DNA from: Planctomycetota bacterium
GTDB taxonomy: Bacteria; Planctomycetota; Planctomycetia; Planctomycetales; Planctomycetaceae
Reading direction: 5' to 3'
Assembly (NCBI GenBank): GCA_018242525.1
Contig: JAFEBS010000017.1
Span: 99,106-163,105 of the forward strand
Length of the DNA stretch: 64,000 bases
Position 1 is the first letter of the stretch, and every line of letters starts with the position of its first letter. The notes beneath the pieces were generated by a model, which was not told the DNA's origin, did no database searches, and worked only from the letters and a program-made list of their open reading frames with translations. This document shows positions 35,701 through 44,564 of this stretch, piece by piece. The translations under genes were made by a program, and so were the position numbers.

Positions 35701-36733
35701 CCAGGGTCTGCAGCAACTTCCTGGCAGCCTCGGCCTCACGCGGCTTGCCGTCGATCAGCAGTTCCCTGTACTCCTCGTCGATGGCAATTGTTAAATAGGA
35801 TTCTTCGTTCGAGGTTTCGTCCGCCGTCGAAATTCGGAACGCCGGCAGTTGATTCCGTCCCGATTCGATCAATTGAGCGCGCGGTTTGAATGTGCGGTAA
35901 AACTGCTTCGACAGGTCCTTCACCGTTCGGTTTTTCGGCCGAAACGTGAGATAGGCCGATTCCTCCGGTCCGTCCTCTGTGAACTGTGCGGGAGGCGACG
36001 ATTCCGGGTTGACATCGTCATGCGAGACCTGCCGAACCCGTTTTGGAGCAATCTCTGTTCGCTCCCGGCGCGGTTTCGGTACAGAATTGTCATTGCTGGC
36101 GGCCGCGGTCTTGCGGGTGATGGAATCGACCCGAATTTCATTGGGCGTTGTTGGAATGACGGCCGGTGCAGTCGCCTGTTGCGATGTGTTCTGCGGTGGC
36201 AAGACCGCTGGTGCATACCGGGGCTTCTGCGCTCCCAGATCCAGCATGATCAAGTAGTCGCCCTTTTCGATCATCCGAAATCCGAGCGGCTCCATGTCTT
36301 TATTCAGGATGCGGACGGCATCATGCCGGTTGTACTTCGCGGAATCGCGGCGGCTGTACCGTCCCTTGGGAATGCGATCCATAATCAGCTCTGACTGTGA
36401 CTGCGTTGCCACTTCCGTCAGGACATGCTCCCAGGTGGAATTGAAGAAATTCAGTTTGACGTTGCGCAATTCAGCTTCGGCCGAGTGCCCAATGGCGGAC
36501 GGTGTCGAAACGGTTGTTGATTCCCTCGACTCCCGGGCTGTTTCCCCCTTCGGTTCCTTGTCGGTCCTGGAGGCCTTGGTAGCCGCGGAGGCCATGGGAG
36601 GCAAAGGAGCGTCAAAGCCCCCTCCCAATGTCCACATCAAGACCGAAGAGGCGGTGGCCAGTGACAGACTTTGGATCGCAAGCGACATCGGTCGGAAGAC
36701 GAGTCGTCGCGATGTACGGTTGTGCTGGTTCAT
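32753..36733 (-). CDS. GspD-type secretin (type II/IV secretion outer-membrane channel)
   Basis: 1,326 residues from the ATG at 36733. After a signal-like N-terminus come multiple small N-domains (secretin_N type): VHLLYLKNVDSGSLADLLTTVYDRL, IADTRANAVIVRAQPRDLDEIAALIRKID, IFPLKNGVASELAAVMNAAI, VRFTLANADAELMVQQLNALF and others. The secretin domain is near the C-terminus: VIQALLVEVELQNTDEFGIELGF, ALSAHRKITVLSRPQIRALDNQMAEIFSGQQIPVI, GVQLQVMPRITADGNVVMMLY, TVVIGGLINTKDESFTNKAPFLSEIPFLGSLFR, LLVFLTPRII. The Gln-rich insert (~NQQQGQGQGQQQRQ) within one N-domain is unusual. It is about twice the length of E. coli GspD. The downstream lipoprotein may be its helper. Confidence 0.92.
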   Translation of the reverse strand: MNQHNRTSRRLVFRPMSLAIQSLSLATASSVLMWTLGGGFDAPLPPMASAATKASRTDKEPKGETARESRESTTVSTPSAIGHSAEAELRNVKLNFFNSTWEHVLTEVATQSQSELIMDRIPKGRYSRRDSAKYNRHDAVRILNKDMEPLGFRMIEKGDYLIMLDLGAQKPRYAPAVLPPQNTSQQATAPAVIPTTPNEIRVDSITRKTAAASNDNSVPKPRRERTEIAPKRVRQVSHDDVNPESSPPAQFTEDGPEESAYLTFRPKNRTVKDLSKQFYRTFKPRAQLIESGRNQLPAFRISTADETSNEESYLTIAIDEEYRELLIDGKPREAEAARKLLQTLDQPVDADPVQIKASSKYVCQIADQLPAEIEELRKSRAADEDFPKRGTANIPIALGDTLGNLKGEVNIEAVNDLGVLILRGNEKDVEQVMKVIRELEKLSEATAPRVHLLYLKNVDSGSLADLLTTVYDRLTKFPGRATQPRQSAAILPISKPNSLLIIAPEADLESILDLAEELDQPVDPQTEFQVFRLKTAIAKQVEELITQFYLERPNLGAKVLVIADTRANAVIVRAQPRDLDEIAALIRKIDRDETAAVNQLKIFPLKNGVASELAAVMNAAIQSVIAPPTSGTGGGGGNQNGALQGLNTAQIDEQFKNVKSAVLQIFSLNGKGEKIRSGILADIRITPDSRVNSLIVSASDQSMSLVEELIKQLDRPTTTVSEIKVFTLANADAELMVQQLNALFNNQQQGQGQGQQQRQNLGIALEGAADSSSSLVPLKFSVDKRTNSVIAVGARDALGVVEAILLRLDESDLRARQNVVIRLQNSQATLIAQSIAQFYQSQRDIAQADPNLMSSVEAMEKEVVVVPDTTNNSLLLSATPRYFKNIEQMILKLDAQPRQVVIQALLVEVELQNTDEFGIELGFQDPILFNRSIKDTPVTNATTSTSPNGVQTTTNTILSQSGQPGFNFNNPSLPLGNNLATAPAAVAAQGLTNFSLGRVNSDLGFGGLVLSAGSDAVNVLIRALSAHRKITVLSRPQIRALDNQMAEIFSGQQIPVITSFTANGTTGVNTPVVTPKDAGVQLQVMPRITADGNVVMMLYAQRSQYRQQGVPLSTDATGKVVSSPILDISRLQTTISVPTGNTVVIGGLINTKDESFTNKAPFLSEIPFLGSLFRFDSRTTRRVELLVFLTPRIISGPIDEETIKEVEMARINFIESEAEGLHGPLRSLPCPEDIFNDPKAPPLFGPGSNPPEPLPAPAPAPGIDNTLPPPPQPDPSTAVIHDPEVNPVTARLRYTEEDTSAVIQAKGDTKSRLSLFNRKSKRHPVE

Positions 36734-37257
36734 GCTTTGCCGATTCCAGAAGGTGATCGAGCGAAAATTGCAGGGAACTGAAGAGCCAACAATCTCGGCG
36801 CAGTCGCGCCAGTCGTTGCTATCGGCAAACTCAACGCACCCCCTTGACCGCAAAACCTGTCCACTCATCCCAAATTAAGGTTGGTTCTGTCTGAAGCTCG
36901 TCGCCTGAACTCTTCCTGAAGTTGGAGAACGCGACTCCATCCGAGATCGGCAGAAGATGCCGATCCCCTATCCCGTTCGCCCGGGGGGGGCGCATCGAGA
37001 TGGCGCAGAATGGTCGTCAACCTGAGAATGACACAATGTCTCTATTGTGTTGCTTCTCGCGATAGAATCTGCCCACGTCCGATGGAATGAGTGCCCGGTG
37101 GAATCGAAGCGGAATTCCAATTCCGTTCTGGTCTGGAACATCCCCGTCAGCGGCACCAAGGTCGGCATCCTCGCGGTGTTTGCAAGATCCGGCCGACCGG
37201 ACGTGATGGCTCAATTCTCGTTCACTTCACCCCAATCCGTGTTCCAGAATGAACGCG
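36734..37257. other. Intergenic region upstream of the secretin gene
   Basis: 524 bp without a credible gene, between the stop of the 1,412-residue gene and the start of the secretin gene (both minus strand), so it likely carries the secretin promoter. It includes an eight-G run at 36983-36990 and a 7-bp inverted repeat at 37031-37050. Confidence 0.5.
37031..37050. promoter_or_regulatory. 7-bp inverted repeat (operator or hairpin)
   Basis: ACACAAT-N6-ATTGTGT lies ~300 bp upstream of the secretin start. It is a perfect dyad of AT-rich type and is not followed by a T-tract, so an operator or RNA hairpin is possible; no binding protein is known. Confidence 0.35.
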
Positions 37258-40200
37258 TCATCCTTTCAACGCCGCTTGTAACCAGCGGTTTGCAATGGAA
37301 TCCAAGTCTGGTGGAGTTTGTAACGGCATCTGGAAATAGTGCTGCTCAATGGCTGATATGGACTCAGCCAGTTGAAGTCGGCTGGCCTCATCGAAACCAG
37401 CGTTGGCATCCAGATCTTTCAGGAACCCGAGTGCGGTGAACGGAGTCAGATTGGCTGGCAACGTGAATTCTCGCTCCGGGGCGGATGGACGACCTGCCAG
37501 CCCACGCCAGAACGCGGCTGCGACGATGAGTGCGACGGCGGAACCGAGGACCAGCCACAGCAGCCACTGACTGGAAGACTTGCCATAGCGAGCTTCCAGC
37601 AACACCTCGGCCGGCACACTCTTCAGGTCGGCATCGACGTATCGCTGATAGACCGATTCCTTGACGGGCAATCTGGCAGATCCGAACTTGAATGTCGCCG
37701 GTCGTTTTCCATCGGGCTTTGCGGCTGCTGCCAGCGATACCATCCATTGCCGTTCCGAACGGATTGCGTTCTCGGAGGATTCCTTGTCGAATTCGAGCAC
37801 CGACACGCCGCGGTCGTCAATCTTCTCGACCGAGAATCCCGGTGAATTCAAATCGAGCAGCTGATCCAGTTCGGGAGCCAGCCCACGCGACGTCGCACGG
37901 ATTTCCAGCAGCAGTTTCCCCTTGTCCGACTGGCGTTCGTCGAGCGTCTGCATGATCACGATATCTTCGGCCGGGCGCGACGGTGGATTGTCCGACTTCG
38001 AATCGAGTGGCAGCATCGGTGATTCGACGGGCAACACCGCGTAACCGGATGTATCCAGAAAATCAAAATCCATCCGCAGTGAGGCCAGCTTGTCGACCTC
38101 CGGGCCCTTGGATTTGAGCAACAGATAGGCATACGGCGTCGACCGCCAGCCATATTCAGGCAGTGCCCGCGAATTCACGCTCGCCTCCTGGAACGTCACC
38201 GACAGGACTTCAAAGTGTTCATCCAGCGCCTTGGTGGCGAATTCACGGAACTTGTCACGATAGTTTTCCAGGGGCCGGCCAAAGTTATAGAAATACATCT
38301 GGGAATTCTGCTGGTTCTGCAGATACTTGCCGAAGCCGCCGGATTCTCGCTCAATTTCCTTCGTGTGCAGCAGGTTCACGAAGACACCGAATGGCTTTCC
38401 GTGTCCCACGGAGTCGGGACCATCCAGCCGAGTTTCCAGTTTGATTTCCGTCACCAGATCGCTGTAGTAATCGTGCAGCTTTCGCGCCTCGCGCGCCAGC
38501 TTGTGATCGCCCACGACTTCGAAGCCCGCCTTCAGGTAGCGTTGTTTCAATTCGGGCTTGGCGTCACTGGCTCGCGTGAACAGGTTGTTCGCAAACTGGG
38601 ATAGATGTCGCTCTGCCGGTTCGCCAGTCAGCGTGGCCAGGGCCGCACGAATCAAGGCCGGCTGGCGCAGATCGGCACTCTTATCGGGCGTGATCCGTGC
38701 CAGATCGACGCTTCCCAGCGAGGCATAGAACCACATTTCAAACGGCAATACTGTTTGTTCGTCGACCGGGATTTCGGGAACGGCGGCCACGTAAGCCGCA
38801 GCGGATTTGGCGAACAAGTCGAACGCGTCGCTGCGCCGGGTCGAGAAGTCACTGCTCTTTTCGGCTTCCTTTTCGTATTCGATTTCGTCATGCAGCAGGG
38901 CCGCATCCGCGAGGATCAAGGCCCAGTGGCCCGGATGTCGTTCCAGGCCCCGCTTGACGACTTCACGCGAAACTGCGTACCCGTGCTCGACTTCAGCCCG
39001 GATATCCCGCTGTTTACGATTCGTGCTGTTCTGTCGCTGCACATCCGGCATGCGCCAGACGGTCGCCAGGTTTCCCCGCATCTGCTGGATCAACTCCGCC
39101 AGAGTCCGGGGCTTCAAAGCGTCGATCGAACCAAACACGCTTTCGATCGCTTCCAGCCGATAGACCTCAGCGCGGCTGTGTGCCGTGGTGAACGCATTGG
39201 TCAGCAGCGTTTCGTTGATGCTCTCAATCGGCAGAGCCTGGATCCGTTTGATCCAGGCCGCCAGTTCCACCAGGTTCCGCTCCTGCTTGGAACGAGTCAA
39301 CGGAATCCGATCTGCGCGTCGCTCGTACGCGAAATAGTACATGTACGGGTTGTAACCGTCACGTTTCTCATTGGGGTTGTGAGTCGATGTCCAGACCCGG
39401 ACGAATTCCTCGGCCAGATCTTTCGCCCGCCTGGGATGGCTGGTGGCCAGTCGTTCGATGTAGGGGAATGCGAGTGCTTCGTCCTGCATCTTTAAGTGCA
39501 GTTGAGCGAACATTTCGTGAAACCGGGGTTTCAGATCGTCGGTGATCAGATCGAGCCAATCCTGAGCCGGCTTCAATTCCAGCATCTCTTCGATCTTGAT
39601 CGGGCTGGCTCCGCCCCCACCATAACTCATGCGGCTGGGCGAGTAATCGTCATCGAACATGAAGTAATTGCCATAGCGATCGCGCCGCCAGCCCCGCATC
39701 CCGGCACTATTGTCGAGTTGATGACTGGTACTGGCTTCCTTCAGCCACGCCACTGCCATGACTGTCAGAGGATCGCGCCATGCCTTGGCCTGCTCGCGCG
39801 ATCCTCGCAGCAGTGCGTCGACAGCGGTCTGCTGCAGTTCCAGGCCCCGCTTGCGGTATTCGCTGTCCTGCGGCCGAGACGACAAATTGCCGGATGTGGC
39901 GGAACCGATCGCAGTCAGTAATTCCTTGCCACGTTCGATCCGCTGCTGAAAACTGTCATCCAACCAGCTTTGGCCCAGTTCCTTACGGATCTTGGGTGCC
40001 AGTTCAACGGCACGAGTGAGGGCTTCATCACGTGTCGACTTTGCCAGCAGATACTGCTTCTTGGCGTATTCCCGCTGCAAGTCGGGCTTCGTGGCCTCGA
40101 GTGTTTCGGAGTCGTTGGCTTCGTTGGCGGGGCTGGCTTTGGTCGATGGAGAGTCTGCGGGTGGTTCCGGCGGCATCGGAATTTCCAGGACCGCCTGCGT

Positions 40201-41496
40201 CGCCTGCCAGGCCTGTTCCAATCCAACGGTCTGCTGATCTTTGGTGTACTTCGACAAGACATGCCGCACGACCAGATTCAGTCCGGGGCCGTCCTGGGCG
40301 GCTTTAGCTTCGTCGAGTGTCGGCAAATAGTCACCCGCCAGCGGCTCCTGGCGTGCCGCACATAACAGTCGTGCAATGTCCCTGGCCGTCAATTGATAGG
40401 GTGATCGCGGCAGAGTTTCCTTGACCTCTGTCGGCTTGTCGGCCGTACCCGTTGCCGTTTTCACTGCAGGAGCAGGCTCGACCCTGGCGAGTTTTGGACC
40501 AGCTTTGGCTTCGACAATGGGAGGTTCGGCCAGAAGTGCGTCGAGGTCAAATCCCGAGTTGATTGAATACAGCAGGATCATTCCCGCCTTGCGGATGACA
40601 TCGTCGTCAAGTTCGCCGGGTGTCGCGAGCAGCAGTCCCAGCACGTCTGGCATGGTGAACAGGTTCTTTTCGAGGTATGCGGCCCCCGGCCCCTGGCCCA
40701 TCGACGACAGAGTCTGTTGAATCTTGTAAATGTCAGCGCCCTGAGTCACCAGTTGCTGCAACATGTTCGGTTCGATGTTCATGCGGCCGATGGCCCCCGA
40801 CTGCAACGAGGTGATCATCTGGCTGTAAAGCGCCTTCGCTTCCTCGGCTTCCAGGTTCGCAATGTACTGACGGACGTCCGTCCACTCGGCCAGAGTCACG
40901 TGACGCTGCAGCTTCGTCAGTTCACGCTGAAACGCCGCGTCTTCGGCAGCCTTTCGCTTCGCGTCCGCGGCTTGCCTGGCGGCCTGTTCCTTTTGGGCCT
41001 GCTCGGCCTTTTTCGCCGCCGCGGCAGTCTCTTCCGGGGTGGTCGTCGCCCCCGGCTTGGTCGCGTCGACAGTTTTGGGCTCGTTTTTGGGGGCCTCAGC
41101 CGGTTTCACGTCGGCAGTCACGGTTGGACTGTCGGCTGAGGAACCCGATGTTTCCTCAATTGCCTCCATCACCGGTTCAACGGGGGGTGGAGTTTGCCAG
41201 GCCTTCAGGATCGCGGTGGGGCGACGATCAAAGTTCAATTGTTTGATCTGCTGCAATCGACGGGTTTTACGCTCGGCTTTGGCCTTCGCGGCATCGGAAG
41301 TGGCTGTTGGCGTGGATGAGGCGACCTGCGGTCCGTCGGAATCCGCTGGTAGTGGCACTGACTGCAGTTCTTCGACCGGGTCTGGTACTTCGACTTGACC
41401 GTGAATAGACACCGGACTGATCCAGGACATCGCGGCAATCACGAACGGCACGACGATCAACGAGATTCGCGAACGAAGAAACACTGGCGGGATCAT
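37258..41496 (-). CDS. Very large exported protein with C-terminal membrane anchor, unknown function
   Basis: 1,412 residues. N-terminal signal (ISLIVVPFVIAAMSWISPVSIHG). Residues ~60-200 are Ala/Lys/Glu-rich and predicted coiled coil (AAAAKKAEQAQKEQAARQAADAKRKAAEDAAFQREL). The remainder mixes long helical repeat-like regions with beta-rich segments. Near the C-terminus one membrane helix (WLLWLVLGSAVALIVAAAF) is followed by a cytoplasmic tail of ~95 residues. No family was recognised. It follows the Bat-like operon (185 bp after the TPR gene) on the same strand, in the place where a BatD/BatE-like partner is often found, so it may be part of that system. Confidence 0.75.
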   Translation of the reverse strand: MIPPVFLRSRISLIVVPFVIAAMSWISPVSIHGQVEVPDPVEELQSVPLPADSDGPQVASSTPTATSDAAKAKAERKTRRLQQIKQLNFDRRPTAILKAWQTPPPVEPVMEAIEETSGSSADSPTVTADVKPAEAPKNEPKTVDATKPGATTTPEETAAAAKKAEQAQKEQAARQAADAKRKAAEDAAFQRELTKLQRHVTLAEWTDVRQYIANLEAEEAKALYSQMITSLQSGAIGRMNIEPNMLQQLVTQGADIYKIQQTLSSMGQGPGAAYLEKNLFTMPDVLGLLLATPGELDDDVIRKAGMILLYSINSGFDLDALLAEPPIVEAKAGPKLARVEPAPAVKTATGTADKPTEVKETLPRSPYQLTARDIARLLCAARQEPLAGDYLPTLDEAKAAQDGPGLNLVVRHVLSKYTKDQQTVGLEQAWQATQAVLEIPMPPEPPADSPSTKASPANEANDSETLEATKPDLQREYAKKQYLLAKSTRDEALTRAVELAPKIRKELGQSWLDDSFQQRIERGKELLTAIGSATSGNLSSRPQDSEYRKRGLELQQTAVDALLRGSREQAKAWRDPLTVMAVAWLKEASTSHQLDNSAGMRGWRRDRYGNYFMFDDDYSPSRMSYGGGGASPIKIEEMLELKPAQDWLDLITDDLKPRFHEMFAQLHLKMQDEALAFPYIERLATSHPRRAKDLAEEFVRVWTSTHNPNEKRDGYNPYMYYFAYERRADRIPLTRSKQERNLVELAAWIKRIQALPIESINETLLTNAFTTAHSRAEVYRLEAIESVFGSIDALKPRTLAELIQQMRGNLATVWRMPDVQRQNSTNRKQRDIRAEVEHGYAVSREVVKRGLERHPGHWALILADAALLHDEIEYEKEAEKSSDFSTRRSDAFDLFAKSAAAYVAAVPEIPVDEQTVLPFEMWFYASLGSVDLARITPDKSADLRQPALIRAALATLTGEPAERHLSQFANNLFTRASDAKPELKQRYLKAGFEVVGDHKLAREARKLHDYYSDLVTEIKLETRLDGPDSVGHGKPFGVFVNLLHTKEIERESGGFGKYLQNQQNSQMYFYNFGRPLENYRDKFREFATKALDEHFEVLSVTFQEASVNSRALPEYGWRSTPYAYLLLKSKGPEVDKLASLRMDFDFLDTSGYAVLPVESPMLPLDSKSDNPPSRPAEDIVIMQTLDERQSDKGKLLLEIRATSRGLAPELDQLLDLNSPGFSVEKIDDRGVSVLEFDKESSENAIRSERQWMVSLAAAAKPDGKRPATFKFGSARLPVKESVYQRYVDADLKSVPAEVLLEARYGKSSSQWLLWLVLGSAVALIVAAAFWRGLAGRPSAPEREFTLPANLTPFTALGFLKDLDANAGFDEASRLQLAESISAIEQHYFQMPLQTPPDLDSIANRWLQAALKG

Positions 41497-41681
41497 GCTG
41501 ACGTTCGCCTTACTTCATGACTCGGGAACTTGAGAAAGATTCTCGTTGAGTGTTGGACGTGAGCCGGGGGTAAGATAGACACTCGTCCGTCCGTGATATC
41601 TCGGACGCGTCAGGATGGGCAGGACTCAGCCCTACACGTGTCACATTGCCGAGGGACTCAAGTCCCCCGCTCAAGAATACC

Positions 41682-42416
41682 TCAAGAGCCTTTTTCATCC
41701 GGCGGTGGTCCCGAACCGGCGCCGCGGGCATCTTCCTTCTTCTCTTCCGATTTACCCTGACCACGCTTCTTGCCCTGTCCCTTGCATTTCCCCTGGCAGG
41801 TGCCAGAGCAACAACCCTGACATTGCTTGGGAAGCGGTAGCGCCTGCAGTTCGGACAGATCCATGCGTGCCAGCCGAATTGCCGACTCCAAGTCCCCTTC
41901 CAACAGGACGGCCTCTTGATCTTCCCCTTTGGCTCGGGCGGCTTCCGCCAGCAGTTTGTAATTCTGGCGGGCCGCTTCGATGTCCGGTTCCCACGCCGAA
42001 CGGGGTTCCCCTTCCAATCGCTGCAACCACGTCATGAAGTACTGCGCGTGAGCGGTCGTCTTTCTCAAATCCGTGTTAAACTCCGCCGGAACGGAATTCC
42101 CCGCTGCATCAGCCTCTTCCTTCAACGCGGCGAGTTCGTCGTAGGCCTCGGACAGCCCCCGGTTGTTCAATCGCGCCTTCGCCCGTTCCAGTCGAACTCG
42201 ACGAATCAGGTCCACCCGATCGGATGGAATGCTGCCGAGTGCCGCATCGTAGGCGGTGATCGCCTGCGCATACTTTTCCTGGCGGACATACTCTTCGGCG
42301 GCCTGGATCTGGATCGACGCATCATCCAGAGCCACCAATGCCTGGCCCGGTCCATAGTGGTAGGCAATTCCCGCCGCCGGTGTGATCAACATCACGACCA
42401 TCAGGACTGTTCGCAT
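41682..42416 (-). CDS. TPR-containing exported/anchored protein with Cys/Lys-rich tail (BatC-like position)
   Basis: 244 residues. N-terminal hydrophobic segment (VLMVVMLITPAAGIAY), then helix pairs with TPR spacing (AAEEYVRQEKYAQAITAYDAALGS; LERAKARLNNRGLSEAYDELAAL), and a striking tail: C199-Q-G-C-C-S-G-T-C-Q-G-K-C, five Cys in 13 residues, followed by Lys/Gly repeats and a Pro/Gly-rich end. BatC proteins of Bat operons are TPR proteins; position after two VWA proteins agrees. The Cys cluster is not part of the usual family and could bind metal or form disulfides. It lies 176 bp after the VWA gene. Confidence 0.7.
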   Translation of the reverse strand: MRTVLMVVMLITPAAGIAYHYGPGQALVALDDASIQIQAAEEYVRQEKYAQAITAYDAALGSIPSDRVDLIRRVRLERAKARLNNRGLSEAYDELAALKEEADAAGNSVPAEFNTDLRKTTAHAQYFMTWLQRLEGEPRSAWEPDIEAARQNYKLLAEAARAKGEDQEAVLLEGDLESAIRLARMDLSELQALPLPKQCQGCCSGTCQGKCKGQGKKRGQGKSEEKKEDARGAGSGPPPDEKGS

Positions 42417-42592
42417 GGTCAGGTCTCCTTGTGAATCGACTCTGTCGCAATGTGGCTCGGCTTTTCAGCAAGCGTCGGCATTGGAATTACGATGGATTTG
42501 AAATTGACACAACTCCGTCACGTTCTTCGCCATTGCAGTCAGACAGAATACTAACATTTCTAAGTCGCCATGGAATCACGAAGTTCGTCGGT

Positions 42593-43651
42593 TCATGATT
42601 TTGGCTCGCGATTGGTCGTTTGTGGTGTTCGGTTAGATTTGCGATGGTCATCCCCGTTCCGAGTCACCGTCGTGGCAAAACTCCAGCCAACACGAGCCGG
42701 TCGGACTCCCGGCCGCCAGCCGGATCCATAGGCGTGCAACGCCCATGGCAGGCCCGCCAGGACAATGGCCCCGAGCAAACATGCGAGTAGCGCATATTCT
42801 CGTCGCGTCAGTGTGATGAACGTTTTGGATCGACCGGACGACGAGACGAACCGGACGACGTCGGTCGGAATCTGCTTTTCGTTGCCGTCATGGTATTCGC
42901 CACCCAGGCGAACGGCGGACTGACGCAACGTCGCAATATCCTGTCGTGACTGGCGACCATCGATAAAACTGCCCGCACTGGAATCCCCGACCCCGACGAT
43001 CAGCAGATGGTTGATCGAAGCGGGCAGTTTCGGCATCCCCGTCGCCGGAACCGTATCGCCATCCGTCACGATCAACAGCGTGGCATCATCGGGTTTCCAC
43101 GGATGAGCGATCTTGGCGGCTGCCTCGATCCCGTCAAACAAGTGCGTGTTCCCGGCGTCAAACGCCCATTGCATCGGCAGATCGGTCAGGATGTTGCGGA
43201 TCACTTCTCCATCGACCGTATCGACCACGACGGGTTTGGCCCCCGTGTAGAACGCAATCACGCTGACCTTGAAGTCGGCCCCGGATCGGGCCAGGAACGA
43301 ATCGATCAGGTCCCGGGCACGCGCACGTCGTGACTGCTTTTTCGTCGGGCCGGCATCCTGCAACCGCATGCTGGGCGAAACATCCAGTAGAATCATCAGA
43401 TGTCTGAGCTTGTTCTTGTCGACCACCGCTGAATGATGGACCTTGGGAGGCAGCCACATCAAAGTGGTCAATCCCCATGCCAATGCGGCACAAGCAATTG
43501 CCCGCAAGAACGGCACGGTCGCAGTCCATTTGCGAGGAACTCCCGATGGTCCGAATGCCAGCATTGCCACCCGGCGAACCCGCTGTACGTGCCAGGCCTC
43601 GGCCCCCAGGACCGTCAGCAGCACGACGATGGCCAGCAGTTCGGCTACCAT
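42593..43651 (-). CDS. VWA-domain membrane protein (BatB-like)
   Basis: 352 residues. One membrane helix at the N-terminus and another at ~45-66 precede a von Willebrand A domain with the complete MIDAS motif D90-V-S92-P-S94-M, then LLIVTDGDTVPATG (the second MIDAS region). A third hydrophobic helix (YALLACLLGAIVLAGLPWAL) follows the VWA domain, and the C-terminus is basic and Asn/Arg-rich. It overlaps the end of the preceding BatA-like gene by seven bases, so the two are translationally coupled. In Bat operons two such proteins likely form a complex at the membrane. Confidence 0.85.
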   Translation of the reverse strand: MVAELLAIVVLLTVLGAEAWHVQRVRRVAMLAFGPSGVPRKWTATVPFLRAIACAALAWGLTTLMWLPPKVHHSAVVDKNKLRHLMILLDVSPSMRLQDAGPTKKQSRRARARDLIDSFLARSGADFKVSVIAFYTGAKPVVVDTVDGEVIRNILTDLPMQWAFDAGNTHLFDGIEAAAKIAHPWKPDDATLLIVTDGDTVPATGMPKLPASINHLLIVGVGDSSAGSFIDGRQSRQDIATLRQSAVRLGGEYHDGNEKQIPTDVVRFVSSSGRSKTFITLTRREYALLACLLGAIVLAGLPWALHAYGSGWRPGVRPARVGWSFATTVTRNGDDHRKSNRTPQTTNREPKS

Positions 43652-44562
43652 GGCGTGTACCTCAAACCGAACAGTGTGGCGATACTTGAACCGAGCAGTG
43701 TCAGAGCCACCATACAGACAGGCTGATAGAAGTCCTGACGTTCCGGAGCGGTCCGTTCCATCCTGGCCATCTGCATGCCGTCGATTTTCTTGAAGATCTC
43801 ACGCAGTCCCTCGGGATCTCCCGCTTCGAATACTTCGCCTCCGGTCAGGTGCGACAGGTTGACGACCACGTCTGGCACATCTCCATCGGCGACATGGATC
43901 GCAAACAGCACGATCCGATCGGCGGCCAGTCTGCGGGCCAAGTCCACGTCATTCCCGTTAAACAGATCGGCACTCAAGCCGTCAGTCACCAGGATGATGA
44001 TCCGGTCCCCATCCTGTCGCTCGGTCAAGACCTTTTGGCAGGCGGTCACCGCCTTGCCGATCTCGGTCCCCCCCATCCAGACGGGGAGCCGTTCCGGCCG
44101 CATGAATGGGGGGCTGAACCGCACGGCCGACGTATCATTCGTCAGCGGCACCCAGTGCAGGACGTTGTTGCCGAAGAACGTCAATCCAAAGGCGTCACCG
44201 GCGCGATAATCAATAAACTCGTTGATCGCCGCCATCGATCCGTCGTAGCGAGACCCTTCGCCGAACGGTGCCGTCATGCTGTACGAAACGTCAACGCACA
44301 GTTCGATGTTGGACATCACTCGTTTACTGACGGGTTTTCCCAACCGTTCTGGACCGGCGAGCAGGACAATCACTGCCGCTGCCAAAAGTGTTGGCAGCAT
44401 CTCGGCGAATCCGATGACGGCCGCCATCAGTCGTGATGACCGCACACCGGAAAAATCGACCGGCAGAGCCACCGGCAGACGGTCCCGCCCGCGCACCTGT
44501 CGAGACAACAGGACGATCGGGATCACCAGCAGGGTCAGGACCCAGGGTTGACCAAACGACAT
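43645..44562 (-). CDS. VWA-domain membrane protein (BatA-like)
   Basis: 305 residues. Two N-terminal membrane helices (WVLTLLVIPIVLLS; MLPTLLAAAVIVLLAGPE), then a VWA domain with MIDAS D91-V-S93-Y-S95-M and IIILVTDGLSADLFNG, ending in a short membrane helix (QPVCMVALTLLGSSIATLFG). This is the typical BatA topology, with the VWA domain between helices. It starts two bases after the stop of the preceding gene and overlaps the next VWA gene by seven bases. Confidence 0.87.
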   Translation of the reverse strand: MSFGQPWVLTLLVIPIVLLSRQVRGRDRLPVALPVDFSGVRSSRLMAAVIGFAEMLPTLLAAAVIVLLAGPERLGKPVSKRVMSNIELCVDVSYSMTAPFGEGSRYDGSMAAINEFIDYRAGDAFGLTFFGNNVLHWVPLTNDTSAVRFSPPFMRPERLPVWMGGTEIGKAVTACQKVLTERQDGDRIIILVTDGLSADLFNGNDVDLARRLAADRIVLFAIHVADGDVPDVVVNLSHLTGGEVFEAGDPEGLREIFKKIDGMQMARMERTAPERQDFYQPVCMVALTLLGSSIATLFGLRYTPW

Positions 44563-44564
44563 CT

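Noticed and set aside
41653..41666. GGGACT/AGTCCC hairpin after the TPR gene
   Set aside because: Only a 6-bp stem with a 2-base loop (5-bp with 4), and no T-tract; too weak to call a terminator.
41510..41764. 84-residue frame between the TPR and giant genes
   Set aside because: Overlaps the TPR gene in another frame and has no conserved features.
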